Source: Thermoanaerobacter uzonensis DSM 18761 (GTDB taxonomy: Bacteria; Bacillota; Thermoanaerobacteria; Thermoanaerobacterales; Thermoanaerobacteraceae). Taken from it: a stretch of DNA of 64,000 nucleotides. The translations under genes were made by a program, and so were the position numbers. The notes under the pieces were generated by a model. It had not been told where the DNA came from. It saw only the letters and a list, made by a program, of their open reading frames with translations, and did not search any database. The stretch covers positions 1 to 64,000 of the forward strand of contig NZ_FQUR01000007.1 of NCBI RefSeq assembly GCF_900129115.1, written 5' to 3'. Below, in pieces: positions 7,670 to 16,114 of this stretch. Positions within the stretch are counted from its first letter, which is position 1, and every line of letters starts with the position of its first letter.

Positions 7670-8323
7670 ATGCTAAAACTTATAAGATTAGAATTTGTTA
7701 ATTTTTTAAAAGTGTCAATATTCCCTTTTATCCTTTTAAATTTGGTTGTAGCAATTGTTGTAAAAAATATGAAAAATGTTTTTGATTTATTTAGTTCTTC
7801 TTCTGATATTTGCACTTTTTATACTTTATTTCTTATGATTATAATTTCGTATGCAGCTGCTTTTATGACGACTATAAATTTTGAAAAAGAAAAATTAAGT
7901 AATCTCTATCATAGATATTTTGTTTTGCCTCTACCACCAGGGGTAATTTTTGCAATTAAACTCTTTCCTCCTATTATCTTTAGTATGTGTGTAGTATTAA
8001 TTTGGGGAATAGTTATGTTTTTAATGTTTCATCCTGTTACATTAATTACTTTTATTATGGCGTTATGTAACGCTTTGATTTTTGTGGTTGGAACTATTTT
8101 ATTAATCTTCTATTTTGATCTTACTTTAAAGAATGTTTCGGTTGTATATGGAATTAAATTCATTTTAATATTTGTGCTTTCATACCTCCCCAATTTTATA
8201 ATTTCCCAGAATGTTTCTATAAAAGTTGTAAATTATAGTATTATTATTTTCACCTTTTTACTCTTTATTACAGGTATTATTCTTATTAATAATGTTGATT
8301 CTGAAAAAGTAATACTATCATGA
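7670..8323 (+). CDS. ABC-2 type transporter permease
   Basis: A 217-residue protein with six predicted membrane helices and no ATPase motif, two bases after the ATPase stop. The overall layout, with a PLPPGVIFAIKLFPPIIFS segment after the second helix pair, resembles the permeases of fluoroquinolone- or bacitracin-type exporters. It is the membrane partner of 6855-7667. The substrate is unknown. Confidence 0.85.
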   Translation: MLKLIRLEFVNFLKVSIFPFILLNLVVAIVVKNMKNVFDLFSSSSDICTFYTLFLMIIISYAAAFMTTINFEKEKLSNLYHRYFVLPLPPGVIFAIKLFPPIIFSMCVVLIWGIVMFLMFHPVTLITFIMALCNALIFVVGTILLIFYFDLTLKNVSVVYGIKFILIFVLSYLPNFIISQNVSIKVVNYSIIIFTFLLFITGIILINNVDSEKVILS

Positions 8324-8327
8324 TTAT

Positions 8328-8715
8328 ATGGATAATATTGATGCGAGGCAAAATGAAGATTATTTTACTCTTTTTAGAATAATGCATGCAAAATATATAG
8401 TGATGAAAAGGGAAAGATAGTAAGATATGTATATATCAGAAAATTGCGGATGAAGTATTGATGATAATAAAACTGCTGGCTGAGAAAATAGCAACTGAGT
8501 ATGAAAAGATAGTAAAAGAAAAAGAGATAAATGAGATAAAAATACTGGCATTAGAAGTAAAGGGATACAGAGAGTTAAACATAGCAGAAGCTCTGGGAAT
8601 AGAGGTTGTGACTGTGAGATATCACAAGATAAAAATAGTAGAAAAACTTGGATTAGAAAATATCAAAGAGGCAGTAATAAAGGCAATTAAGTTAGTGCTG
8701 GTAAATTTTGATTAA
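8328..8715 (+). pseudogene. LuxR-type regulator, frameshifted; C-terminal HTH frame intact (8458-8715)
   Basis: From ATG 8328 a frame reads MDNIDARQNEDYFTLFRIMH and stops at 8420. A second frame carries KIADEVLMIIKLLAEK into the 85-residue open frame from ATG 8458. That frame has a clear LuxR/GerE helix-turn-helix: LALEVKGYRELNIAEALGIEVVTVRYH, near residues 30-56, then KIVEKLGL. The parts look like one regulator with a frameshift near 8420. The C-terminal HTH alone could still be made. It lies downstream of the ABC exporter and may have regulated it. Confidence 0.55.
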
Positions 8716-8723
8716 AATTTGAG

Positions 8724-8747
8724 ACTATACTTTAGTATAGTTTTTTT
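8724..8747 (+). terminator. Rho-independent terminator after the LuxR-like gene
   Basis: ACTATAC-ttta-GTATAGT followed by seven T. It begins nine bases after the stop at 8715. Confidence 0.8.
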
Positions 8748-8872
8748 GCATATTTATGTAAATATTAACTGGAAATGTAATGAAAAATATACTAAAATAT
8801 AGTAGATATAGTGTAAATTTAGATATTATAATGGTAGTAGAAAAATTTAATATAAAAGAAAGGGGTATTTTT

Positions 8873-9235
8873 ATGGAAGATATAAATGTTAAGAGGAGAG
8901 ATAATAAAGTGATGGAATATAAAGATAATAGAACCATAAAAGGGACGTTAAGAACGATTTATTTTCTCATCGCCGAAGCAGGACTAGCGTGTTTTTTACT
9001 ATTAGGGTTTAATACATTGAAGATGGAATATAATTTTGTATATGGTGTACTGCTTGCAATTTTATCTTTTCCTGTTTTTGCAGGTTTTGTCTATTATCCT
9101 CTTAGGAAATATGCCAGTGAGAATTTGGGGTTTATTAATGCTTTTGTTGACGGATTTATTTCTGATTTAATATTGATTTTCTCTTTGCTTTTCTTTATAT
9201 TGATATTTAAAATTCCAATATTAAAATTGAGTTAA
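8873..9235 (+). CDS. Multi-pass membrane protein of unknown function
   Basis: A 120-residue protein from ATG 8873, behind AAGGGG. It has a charged N-terminal 25 residues, then three or four hydrophobic helices with YNFVYGVLLAILSFPVF and a short loop YYPLRKYASENLGF. The family is not recognised. A broken paralogue lies at 1387-1748. In both places the same spacer and a second tiny gene follow, so a two-gene unit was duplicated. Confidence 0.65.
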   Translation: MEDINVKRRDNKVMEYKDNRTIKGTLRTIYFLIAEAGLACFLLLGFNTLKMEYNFVYGVLLAILSFPVFAGFVYYPLRKYASENLGFINAFVDGFISDLILIFSLLFFILIFKIPILKLS

Positions 9236-9257
9236 AAATATATAGGAGGCAGTATCC

Positions 9258-9377
9258 ATGTCTAAAAAAATTATAAAAATTGTATTAGCAGTAATAATGG
9301 TCATAGGAGCTGCTTTTTTTTCTAAGCTATATGCTATTTTACAGTCCATTATATTCATACTCAGAGGTACACAATAA
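9258..9377 (+). CDS. 39-residue signal-peptide-like protein
   Basis: The ATG is preceded by AGGAGGC at 9244. The product is a Lys-rich start followed by one hydrophobic helix ending AFFSKLYA and a short tail. It could be an exported small peptide or the remaining leader of a truncated secreted protein. At the paralogous locus (1771) the frame stops after five codons. Confidence 0.45.
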   Translation: MSKKIIKIVLAVIMVIGAAFFSKLYAILQSIIFILRGTQ

Positions 9378-9531
9378 AGACAGAGAAAAGATTGATGAAA
9401 ATAATATTTTAGATATGGTAAAATATGACACGGTATTAAAGAGAATACTGTCTTTCTTATTGTGAAAAATATTAGTAATTTGATGTAATTTTAACATAAG
9501 GTCATAATTATGCATGTTAGGAGGAATTTGT

Positions 9532-9870
9532 ATGAAAAAATTATTTTGGTTGTTAGGCTTTCTTGGTTTTCTTGGTTTTTTAGGATTTTTTAAATCTTAT
9601 ATGTATTTTACATTTTTTGTTTTTTTCTCCAACTTTTTTACTAGTCGATATATTAACATTCCACAAGATAAACAACTTCAAAACAAAATGGCAGAAGCGC
9701 ATACAGTAAGTTTTGTTGTGACTAGTTTTTTCTTATCATTCATGCTAATAATGCTTATATTCAACGTAAGTTATGAAATTTTTAAAGCTATGTTTTGCAT
9801 TATTTTTGCTTTAGTTTTTATTATAGATTCGTACTTACTTTATAGATACACAGGAAGTAAACAAAAATAA
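9532..9870 (+). CDS. DUF3796-like small membrane protein
   Basis: A 112-residue protein from ATG 9532, seven bases after AGGAGG. It opens with a repeated LGFLGFLGFLGFF motif characteristic of DUF3796-type proteins, then has two further helices and ends YRYTGSKQK. Such genes usually sit beside a small Cro-like repressor; none is present here. The function is unknown. Confidence 0.6.
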   Translation: MKKLFWLLGFLGFLGFLGFFKSYMYFTFFVFFSNFFTSRYINIPQDKQLQNKMAEAHTVSFVVTSFFLSFMLIMLIFNVSYEIFKAMFCIIFALVFIIDSYLLYRYTGSKQK

Positions 9871-9879
9871 AACTCAGAC

Positions 9880-9912
9880 TTCTGTTTTATTAGCCTATAA
9901 CAGAATTTTCAA
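9880..9912 (+). terminator. Probable terminator after the DUF3796-like gene
   Basis: TTCTGTT and AACAGAA form a 7-bp stem over a short loop and are followed by TTTTC. Confidence 0.55.
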
Positions 9913-10021
9913 TTGGTACATAATTAACCTATGGGAGATGAAAAGAAATTACTCCACTACCTTTTGCAATATTTTTATGATTTGGATTACGCTTTAACTG
10001 TTAGAAATATAAAAAGGTAAT

Positions 10022-10116
10022 AAGGTATAATTATGTTAAGCTTATATTGAATTTTACTGTTAATTGGAAATAGAAGAAGGATTTTGGGGAATTTTGTAGA
10101 ATTTATAGTATTGTGT
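10022..10116. repeat. Dispersed intergenic repeat, copy 2
   Basis: It matches 3805-3900 with the core GAAGGATTTTGGGGAATTTT and the same GTAGAATTTATAGTATTGTG. It lies about 100 bases upstream of the ABC ATPase fragment, the same relative position as the first copy. Confidence 0.6.
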
Positions 10117-10219
10117 TTCATTGGTTATTTTTTATTGTAATTTGAGAGATTATAATTTGCATTTAAAATTTTTTCAAATGAAGGTCAAATATGATAAAAA
10201 TTGAAGGTGAGGGGTAATT

Positions 10220-10630
10220 TTGGTAGAAATTGTTGGACTTACTAAAGTGTTTAAAAACATTAAAGCAGTAGACAATTTAAGTTTTAAGGCAAAAGAAGGA
10301 GAAATATATGGCCTTTTGGGTGAAAATGGTGCAGGCAAAACCACAACTTTAAGAATGCTTGCTACAATGCTTAAGCCTACGAATGGGACAGCCATTATAA
10401 ATGGGAAAGACTTAATAAAAGAACCAGAAGAGATAAGAAAAGAAGTTGGGATACTTTTTGGAGGAGAAAGCGGTTTATATGACAGGCTTACTGCAAGGGA
10501 AAATATACTTTATTTTGCAGAGCTTCATGATATGGATAAAAAGGAGGCAAATAAAAAAATTGATATATTAGCCCGTAAATTTGATATGACTGAATTTATT
10601 GATAGACCAGCAGGCAAGCTTTCAATATAG
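10220..10630 (+). pseudogene. Truncated ABC ATP-binding protein (NatA-like)
   Basis: From TTG 10220 the frame has a good Walker A (GENGAGKTT, residues 34-42) and the Q-loop region VGILFGGESGLYDRLTARENI. It ends at LSI where the signature motif LSKGM should begin. Walker B and the rest are absent and no permease follows. The break falls exactly within the signature. It is a non-functional remnant of a sodium- or drug-exporter ATPase. Confidence 0.85.
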
Positions 10631-10792
10631 CAGCACTAATGTTTAAACAGGAATGGGCATTATTTAGGGTGTGAAAATGGTTGGGGAAGATATAGTTTCT
10701 CCTAATATTTTAAGTATTCGTTAAGATGATGTTATTATAAATTGTTTGCCACGGATAACATTAATAACTTTTAAAATTTTTATTAAGAAAGG

Positions 10793-10912
10793 ATGGCGAA
10801 TAGGTTGTTTACAGGAGAAAAGGTAAAACTTAGGGCTTATAGAAAAGAGGATGTGGAACTGGCTTTGAAATTTATAAATGATCCGGAAGTAAAAAGATAT
10901 TTGACTCCTTGA
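10793..10912 (+). pseudogene. GNAT acetyltransferase N-terminal remnant
   Basis: Thirty-nine codons read LFTGEKVKLRAYRKEDVELA, then FINDPEVKRYLTP and a stop. This is the typical opening of RimJ/RimL-type N-acetyltransferases, which are about 180 residues long. The following 100 bases contain stops in all frames. Confidence 0.7.
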
Positions 10913-11025
10913 GTTTTTGATGAAATTAATCTACTGTAAAGTGATTAAGCTATAGAAGTTTTATACCGTAAAGATATAGACGGTCAAAATAAGTCCTTAG
11001 AATTTATAAAGTTAAGGGTGGTAAA

Positions 11026-11451
11026 ATGAGTAAAACAGCAAAGATTATTTTATGGGCTTTGTTAATTTGTTTTTCTGCTATTTTAATTAAAAGTTGGTAT
11101 GATTACAGAGTAAAAACTATTGATGAAGCGCTTGGGTTTAATCTTGATAGTGTTTACAAAGTAGAAATATTAAAGGACGGACAATTTAACGCAACAGAAA
11201 ATGAAGAAAAAATTAAGGAACTAACTGGATGGCTAAGAGAATATAAATATAGGATGAATAGTCATTTAAAGGGGAGAGTGGATTTTTCATATTATGCAAT
11301 CAATTTTTATTCCCATGATAAAAGTGGATTTGTAGCCTTTGATGAAAAAGATAAGGAAAATATAATCATAATAAATGGATATACCTATGAAATCATTAAT
11401 GGGCCGATTGAGTATAATCATTTGGAGTCTATTTGGCAATCTGTTAAATAG
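11026..11451 (+). CDS. Membrane-anchored extracellular protein, family shared with 39707 and 45529
   Basis: A 141-residue protein with an uncleaved N-terminal helix (residues 6-24) and an outside domain of about 115 residues. It ends YEIINGPIEYNHLESIWQSV. The same closing pattern (Y-x-I/V-L/I-N-x-x-x-x-x-Y-L-x-x-L) is seen in the proteins at 39707-40148 and 45529-46014, so the three are distant paralogues. The ATG follows GGTGG by 4 bases. In the array those relatives sit behind lipoprotein genes. The function is unknown; a surface immunity protein is possible. Confidence 0.6.
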   Translation: MSKTAKIILWALLICFSAILIKSWYDYRVKTIDEALGFNLDSVYKVEILKDGQFNATENEEKIKELTGWLREYKYRMNSHLKGRVDFSYYAINFYSHDKSGFVAFDEKDKENIIIINGYTYEIINGPIEYNHLESIWQSVK

Positions 11452-11504
11452 AGTTTATAAAAAGCTCAATAAATTGAATATATCCTATTTGTAGGAGGAA
11501 TTAG

Positions 11505-12131
11505 ATGGTGAAAAAGAAAATGGTCTTTTGGAGCTTATTTATCATTTTGGTTTTTTCTATAATTTTCTTTGTAGAGCATTCATTTTTTTTAAAACAAAGT
11601 AGAGAAGAGGTAATGTTAATACCAGACTATTCAGGGAAAGTAAAGCTTAGGGGAGGATATTTAGAGCTTTCTTATGATTTTTCCCAAGTAAAAATATTAA
11701 AAAAAGATGATAAAATTGAAATTATTGACAAACTGACAGGAGAATTACTGGATGTATATGGTGAAGAAGTAAAGCCTTTAAGTGAGGGGAAATATCAATA
11801 TACAATATATCGTGAGAAAAAGGACAATTTTGGTATTCTTAGACTGTATACAGTTTTTGAGGTTTTTGAGAAAGAAGGTAAAAAAGAGATTGTAAAAATA
11901 TTAGATAAATATTGGGATATAGTGTCAAAAAGCGATTGGTATATAGAGAATCAGTATTCAGTTTCTATAATTACACCAGAAGATTTCTCTGGTAATAGAA
12001 TAGAAACAATGGGGACAGTCACTATTGCCAGAAATAAAGGTTACAGAATAATGGGTTTAACTTTTTTTAAAAATGATAGGGAAATTATAAGGCAAATATT
12101 TGACTTGGGGTATGTGTACAGTTTGGATTAA
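11505..12131 (+). CDS. Membrane-anchored extracellular protein
   Basis: A 208-residue protein with an N-terminal anchor helix (residues 8-26) and a beta-rich outer domain. The ATG lies after GTAGGAGGAATTAG. No family is recognised. It lies 53 bases after 11026-11451 on the same strand and is probably co-transcribed. A REP-like hairpin overlaps its stop codon. Confidence 0.6.
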   Translation: MVKKKMVFWSLFIILVFSIIFFVEHSFFLKQSREEVMLIPDYSGKVKLRGGYLELSYDFSQVKILKKDDKIEIIDKLTGELLDVYGEEVKPLSEGKYQYTIYREKKDNFGILRLYTVFEVFEKEGKKEIVKILDKYWDIVSKSDWYIENQYSVSIITPEDFSGNRIETMGTVTIARNKGYRIMGLTFFKNDREIIRQIFDLGYVYSLD

Positions 12132-12172
12132 TCAGACATCGGGGACGGTTCCTTTTGTCTCTCAGACCACAA
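12131..12172. repeat. REP-like hairpin repeat, copy 2
   Basis: AATCAGACATCGGGGACGG followed by TTCCTTTTGTCT. Right after it begins a piece of the gene found intact at 20730, so it marks a rearrangement joint. Confidence 0.7.
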
Positions 12173-12430
12173 CTACAATAGAAGCCATCCATTTTTATAC
12201 AATACTAATAAAGCTCCTGATTTGAATTATTATGCACAAAGTAAGAATTTTAAAATTTATACTCTAATTGAGGTAATCGGTTTACCTGGTTGCCAAATAT
12301 AAATCAAATTGATGTGAGAGATAGGGAAAAAATTTTGGAAGCCATTAAAAAGCCTATAAAACTCATAATTAAGTCGAGGGATGGAGAAGAATATCTGCTT
12401 TTAGAAAATGCTGAGGTGAAGATATATTAA
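12168..12430 (+). pseudogene. Internally deleted copy of the 20730 membrane protein gene
   Basis: 12168-12274 matches 20827-20933 and 12275-12430 matches 21209-21365 at near identity, missing the start and about 280 internal bases. The deletion joins the GAGG of one part to the ATCGG of the other. No start codon remains. Confidence 0.85.
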
Positions 12431-12638
12431 GACTACAATGATACAATTTTTAATTTTTTATAGTATAATGAAGGTAAAGAGCGGATACTTGTTCGAATTG
12501 TTTAGAATCTATAAAGGAATTTTTTGAAGCTAAATTATATTTTATATAGCAGTTCAACTTACTGAACAAGTACTTTTTAAAGAGAGAATGGAAATATGCT
12601 TGTTTAATAAATAAATAATATAAGTTCAAATAGAAAAG

Positions 12639-12660
12639 ACGACCCCTTTTGTTTGACAGA
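12639..12660. repeat. REP-like repeat fragment, copy 3
   Basis: GACGACCCCTTTTGTTTGAC matches one arm of the family. The stretch 12431-12705 otherwise shows no gene. Confidence 0.45.
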
Positions 12661-12705
12661 AACAAAAAGAATCACAACAATGGCTTATAGATATAGAGGC
12701 ATGGG

Positions 12706-13674
12706 GTGAATGAATTGATTAGGTGTTTATCATATTCACAAGGGGAAATTGCCAGTTTTTCCCCTGACACTATTACAGAAAAAATTAACAATAGAAATCT
12801 TTTGTGGGTAGATTTAGAAAACCCAACTGATTCTGAAATTAAAATATTAAGCGATGTTTTTAAGTTTCATCCTCTTACTATAGAAGATTGTCTTCATAGG
12901 AAGCAGCGATCTAAAATAGAAGATTACAAGGACTACTATTTTATAGTAATGAATGTTTTTAAAGGAAGAAAACTGGAAGAGGAATTTAGAATTTCAGAAA
13001 TTTTTGTCTTTGTTTCTCAAACTTATATTGTTACAGTTCATTGGGGTAATATGGAAGTTGTGAATACTGTTTATGAGAAAGCAAAGAGCGCCGCGAATAT
13101 TTTTGAGCGAGGAATCGATTTTTTGCTTTATAATCTTTTAGATGAGATTATAGACGATTATTTTCCTATTGTAGATGAAGTAGGAAATAAAATTGATGAG
13201 ATTGAAGCAGAAATTTTTGAAGAAGAGGGTAAAGAAATTCAAAGCAAGATATTTTTTCTAAAAAAGAACATGTTGAAATTGCGGAAAATCATAACAGCCC
13301 AAAGAGAGGTTTTAAATACGTTTTTAAGACATGACTTTGCCATAATAAAAGAAGAAAATAAATTGTACTTTATGGACGTTTATGACCATATAATGAGATT
13401 GTTTGACTTTATTGATACTTACCATGACCTTCTCACTGGTACTTTAGATCTTTATATGTCTTACATATCAAATAGAATGAATGAAGTTATGAAGATTCTT
13501 ACAATTATAGCTACAATAATTATGCCTCTAACCCTTATTGCTGGTATCTATGGGATGAACTTTAAAAATATGCCCGAACTTAATACAGAATATGGTTATT
13601 TTGCTACTCTAGCGGTTATGGGAATTATAGCTTTTGCAGAAATTTTGTATTTTAAAAGAAGGGGATGGTGGTAA
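12706..13674 (+). CDS. corA: CorA-family magnesium/divalent cation transporter
   Basis: A 322-residue protein of normal length for CorA. A cytosolic alpha/beta domain leads into a long stalk helix and two C-terminal membrane helices. The GMN selectivity motif is at 283-285 in YGMNFKNMPEL, and the protein ends with basic residues FKRRGWW. The start is GTG 12706, or TTG 12715, which is better placed after GGGGTG. CorA forms a pentameric channel for Mg, Co or Ni uptake. It is monocistronic, with a strong terminator behind it. Confidence 0.93.
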   Translation: MNELIRCLSYSQGEIASFSPDTITEKINNRNLLWVDLENPTDSEIKILSDVFKFHPLTIEDCLHRKQRSKIEDYKDYYFIVMNVFKGRKLEEEFRISEIFVFVSQTYIVTVHWGNMEVVNTVYEKAKSAANIFERGIDFLLYNLLDEIIDDYFPIVDEVGNKIDEIEAEIFEEEGKEIQSKIFFLKKNMLKLRKIITAQREVLNTFLRHDFAIIKEENKLYFMDVYDHIMRLFDFIDTYHDLLTGTLDLYMSYISNRMNEVMKILTIIATIIMPLTLIAGIYGMNFKNMPELNTEYGYFATLAVMGIIAFAEILYFKRRGWW

Positions 13675-13710
13675 TAAAAGCCTAAATATTATGGGCTTTT
13701 ATTTTTTTTA
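13675..13710 (+). terminator. Rho-independent terminator after corA
   Basis: AAAAGCC and GGGCTTTT arms around a short loop, then ATTTTTTTT. Confidence 0.9.
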
Positions 13711-13732
13711 TGTTTTAAAATTTCAAATTTTT

Positions 13733-13800
13733 CTGTAACCAATTTGTAACCAAAAATTAAGAATTTATTAATAAATTTTAACATTTAAAGAGGTATAATG
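13733..13800 (+). promoter_or_regulatory. Sigma-module promoter block, class 2, copy 1
   Basis: About 65 bp shared almost base for base with 17562 and 20625. It holds TTTGTAACCAAAAATTAAG, an AT tract, TTTTAACATTTAAAGAGG and then TATAAT at 13794-13799. No TTGACA-like box lies 17 bases before TATAAT, consistent with use of an alternative sigma factor. A conserved ribosome site GTAAGGAGGGCAAA follows in all three copies. Confidence 0.75.
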
Positions 13801-13832
13801 GAAGAAAAGGTAGAGGTAAGGAGGGCAAAGGG

Positions 13833-13883
13833 GTGAAAGAAAAAGCTCTTCAAAAATTGAAAGAATTCATAAAAGAAGTTTAA
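13833..13883 (+). pseudogene. Sigma gene reduced to 16 codons
   Basis: GTGAAAGAA (the first three codons of the sigma gene at 17661) is joined directly to its last 13 codons (KALQKLKEFIKEV, then stop). An in-frame deletion of about 350 bases, probably across AAAGAAAA direct repeats, left the ribosome site, the start and the junction with the next gene intact. Confidence 0.85.
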
Positions 13884-13887
13884 AATT

Positions 13888-14088
13888 ATGGAGGAACGTG
13901 GAGGACTTTTTAAAATTGTTTTGAAAGCAAAACAGGGAGATAAAGAAGCTATAGAGGAAATAATAAGGTGCTTTGAACCCTTAATAATGAGTAGTGTAAA
14001 AGGTGTAGATGAAGAAATAAAAGAAGATTTAAGGCATGATTTAATCGAGATTATAATAAGAGCAGTAAAGAATTTTGAGATAAAGTGA
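13888..14088 (+). CDS. HTH_16/RsoA-like sigma co-factor (sigma region 2-like)
   Basis: A 66-residue soluble protein of the helix-turn-helix family found with conjugative elements and with split sigma factors: LFKIVLKAKQGDKEAIEEII, then RCFEPLIMSS and an acidic helix. It is about 90 percent identical to 18067-18267. In Bacillus the small protein RsoA supplies core-binding region 2 to SigO, which supplies region 4; the same division of labour is inferred here. Its own sigma partner is deleted (13833), so it would have to work with the one at 17661. Confidence 0.7.
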   Translation: MEERGGLFKIVLKAKQGDKEAIEEIIRCFEPLIMSSVKGVDEEIKEDLRHDLIEIIIRAVKNFEIK

Positions 14089-14222
14089 AAAATAAATTTT
14101 GAATTATGGAATATTTTTTAGAAATTTTAGCTTTTATATAGATAGAGGGGAAAATAAAAAAGTGGGAGGTGAAAATGTTTATAAAACGTTCCCCGGAAAT
14201 AAAAGATGAGGAGAGGATATTT

Positions 14223-15509
14223 ATGAAGAGAATTTTGATTATCCTTGTTTTAGTAACTTATATTTTGTCTGCCGTTATAACAATTTCTTATGCAAACACG
14301 AGTGTATCATCTAAAGACATCGACCAAGCAGTAATAGAACAATTAATTAAAAAATATTTAGTACTTAAATATGAAAGTTTAAAGGATCAAAATTTTCATG
14401 ATTTTGCTAAACTATTCAGCTTTAAAGAAACATCTGTGGGTGAATTAACTAATGAATGTTATCAGTATGAAAGAGATAGATTAAATTATTTTATAGAATC
14501 TATGAAGATAACGAACGATAAGTTATTGGAATATAACATTTCAATTAAATTCAATAAAATAGATATAGTAAATAGCAACAAAGCCGAAGTGGAAGCTATA
14601 GTTCGTGTGGATTGCTTGTACAATTATACAAATGGAGTAACAAATACAATCCAAAATGTATACAAATTTACTTTAATAAAAAATAATAAAACATGGCTGA
14701 TAGAAAAAGATATTTATGATGATGAATTCAAACAATTATACGGATATAAAACGGACTTTTGGAAGAAAATTAAAAATATGAAAACTGATTTGTTGGAGTT
14801 CAATAAAAAACAAAGTGAACTTTCAATAAAATTGAAAGAATCAAATTTACAATTGTTTAAAGAGATAGAAGAGGATTATAAACAAAATATTAGTAAAGAT
14901 TTTACTATAAGTCCCCATTCGATACCAGGTGATACCTATATTTCTTATAACCGTGGTAAAGCAGCAGAGTATGCAGTTACATATACAGATAATACAGGTA
15001 CTAACTCGACAGCTAATTACAATAAATTTTTTAAATCATTCGCAGATAATGACTGTCAAAATTTTGTTTCACAATGCATTTGGTATGGATTTGGAGGAGT
15101 AAACGAGCCTTTAAGTATAAATTCTCACGATATCCCGATGATGATTGATTGGTGGTGTGATTCTTCTGGAGCTTCTAATTATAGTGGGAAATGGAATTGG
15201 ACATATGTACCAGATTTCTATGACTATGTGACCCAAAATTATTCCGCTAACGGTTATGGTGTAAGAGGTTTAGTGTATGATATAAAATATATTCAACCTG
15301 GAGATGTGGTTTATACACCTTCGCATGTTTTAATTGTCTCAAGTATTAACGATATTAATGGAAATGGTTATACAGATTGGAATGAAATATATGTTAGTGC
15401 ACATACAAAAAACAGGTTAAACGTTAATATTACACAATTATATGGTTCAGTCCCACCTAGTAATCTGAAATTTATTAAAATAATAAATTTCAAATATAAT
15501 GCAAATTAA
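14223..15509 (+). CDS. Secreted amidase-domain (Amidase_6-like) cell-wall hydrolase
   Basis: 428 residues from ATG 14223, behind GAGGAGAGGA; an upstream in-frame GTG at 14169 would precede the signal peptide. The Sec signal is at residues 1-24. A helical N-terminal domain leads to the C-terminal putative amidase domain: GKAAEYAVTYTDN, then DNDCQNFVSQCIWYGFGG near 280 with the likely catalytic Cys, and SHVLIVSSI with the His near 367. Such domains are papain-like and act on peptidoglycan peptides. It lies behind an RsoA-like gene; a three-repeat lipoprotein follows at 16115. Confidence 0.75.
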   Translation: MKRILIILVLVTYILSAVITISYANTSVSSKDIDQAVIEQLIKKYLVLKYESLKDQNFHDFAKLFSFKETSVGELTNECYQYERDRLNYFIESMKITNDKLLEYNISIKFNKIDIVNSNKAEVEAIVRVDCLYNYTNGVTNTIQNVYKFTLIKNNKTWLIEKDIYDDEFKQLYGYKTDFWKKIKNMKTDLLEFNKKQSELSIKLKESNLQLFKEIEEDYKQNISKDFTISPHSIPGDTYISYNRGKAAEYAVTYTDNTGTNSTANYNKFFKSFADNDCQNFVSQCIWYGFGGVNEPLSINSHDIPMMIDWWCDSSGASNYSGKWNWTYVPDFYDYVTQNYSANGYGVRGLVYDIKYIQPGDVVYTPSHVLIVSSINDINGNGYTDWNEIYVSAHTKNRLNVNITQLYGSVPPSNLKFIKIINFKYNAN

Positions 15510-15717
15510 TTTCATAATAATTTTTTAGATGGTTAACATTAATGTTTTGAAAGTAAATAATAAAAGGTTACGAAGGTCACTAAAAAATCTTTGACGCATT
15601 TAATAGTATTCTTTAAACCTTAATATATACACTCTAACACAGTTAACAGCTTCAACAAGATAGTATTGCAGTCACTGATTACCGCACTTAATCAAAGGAA
15701 TATCTTGTGAGTATTAA

Positions 15718-15876
15718 AAAATTACCAAACTGATATTTATTCTAGATGAGAACGGTATACTTGGCAAGAGCAGCTTCATTATTAAACCTTTTGATATCAC
15801 TGATTTTGACGATAATATCAGCAGCAAGGACATCCCCCATGACCATTATAAAAAAAGTTTAACGATAAAAAATTGA
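15718..15876 (+). pseudogene. Coding-like fragment in a 600-base gap
   Basis: The gap 15510-16114 holds no intact gene. An open stretch of 52 codons without a start reads KLIFILDENGILGKSSFIIK, then PFDITDFDDNISS and DHYKKSLTIKN. The composition is protein-like but no family is recognised. The rest of the gap shows nothing I can name. Confidence 0.35.
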
Positions 15877-16114
15877 TCATATAGGATAAAGTATTAAAGG
15901 GAGCAAGTTCAAGAGAAGAATCCAGAAGGGTATACAAATGATGGGCATAGTGTGAAGTAGCTTCCACTTTTAAGTTTGTCAGAGACAAAAGATCAGTTAA
16001 ATAAAAGCAAAAAATTAATCTTTATTTAAAAATGCAAAGATATTGAATTTTTCTTAAAATAATGTTTTTTAAAATTGATTCGGTTAAATTACAAAGTATT
16101 AGAAAAGGAGCGTT

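Noticed and set aside
12450-12665. A 71-codon leftward frame.
   Set aside because: It has low-complexity composition, overlaps a REP fragment and has no ribosome site or relatives in the window.
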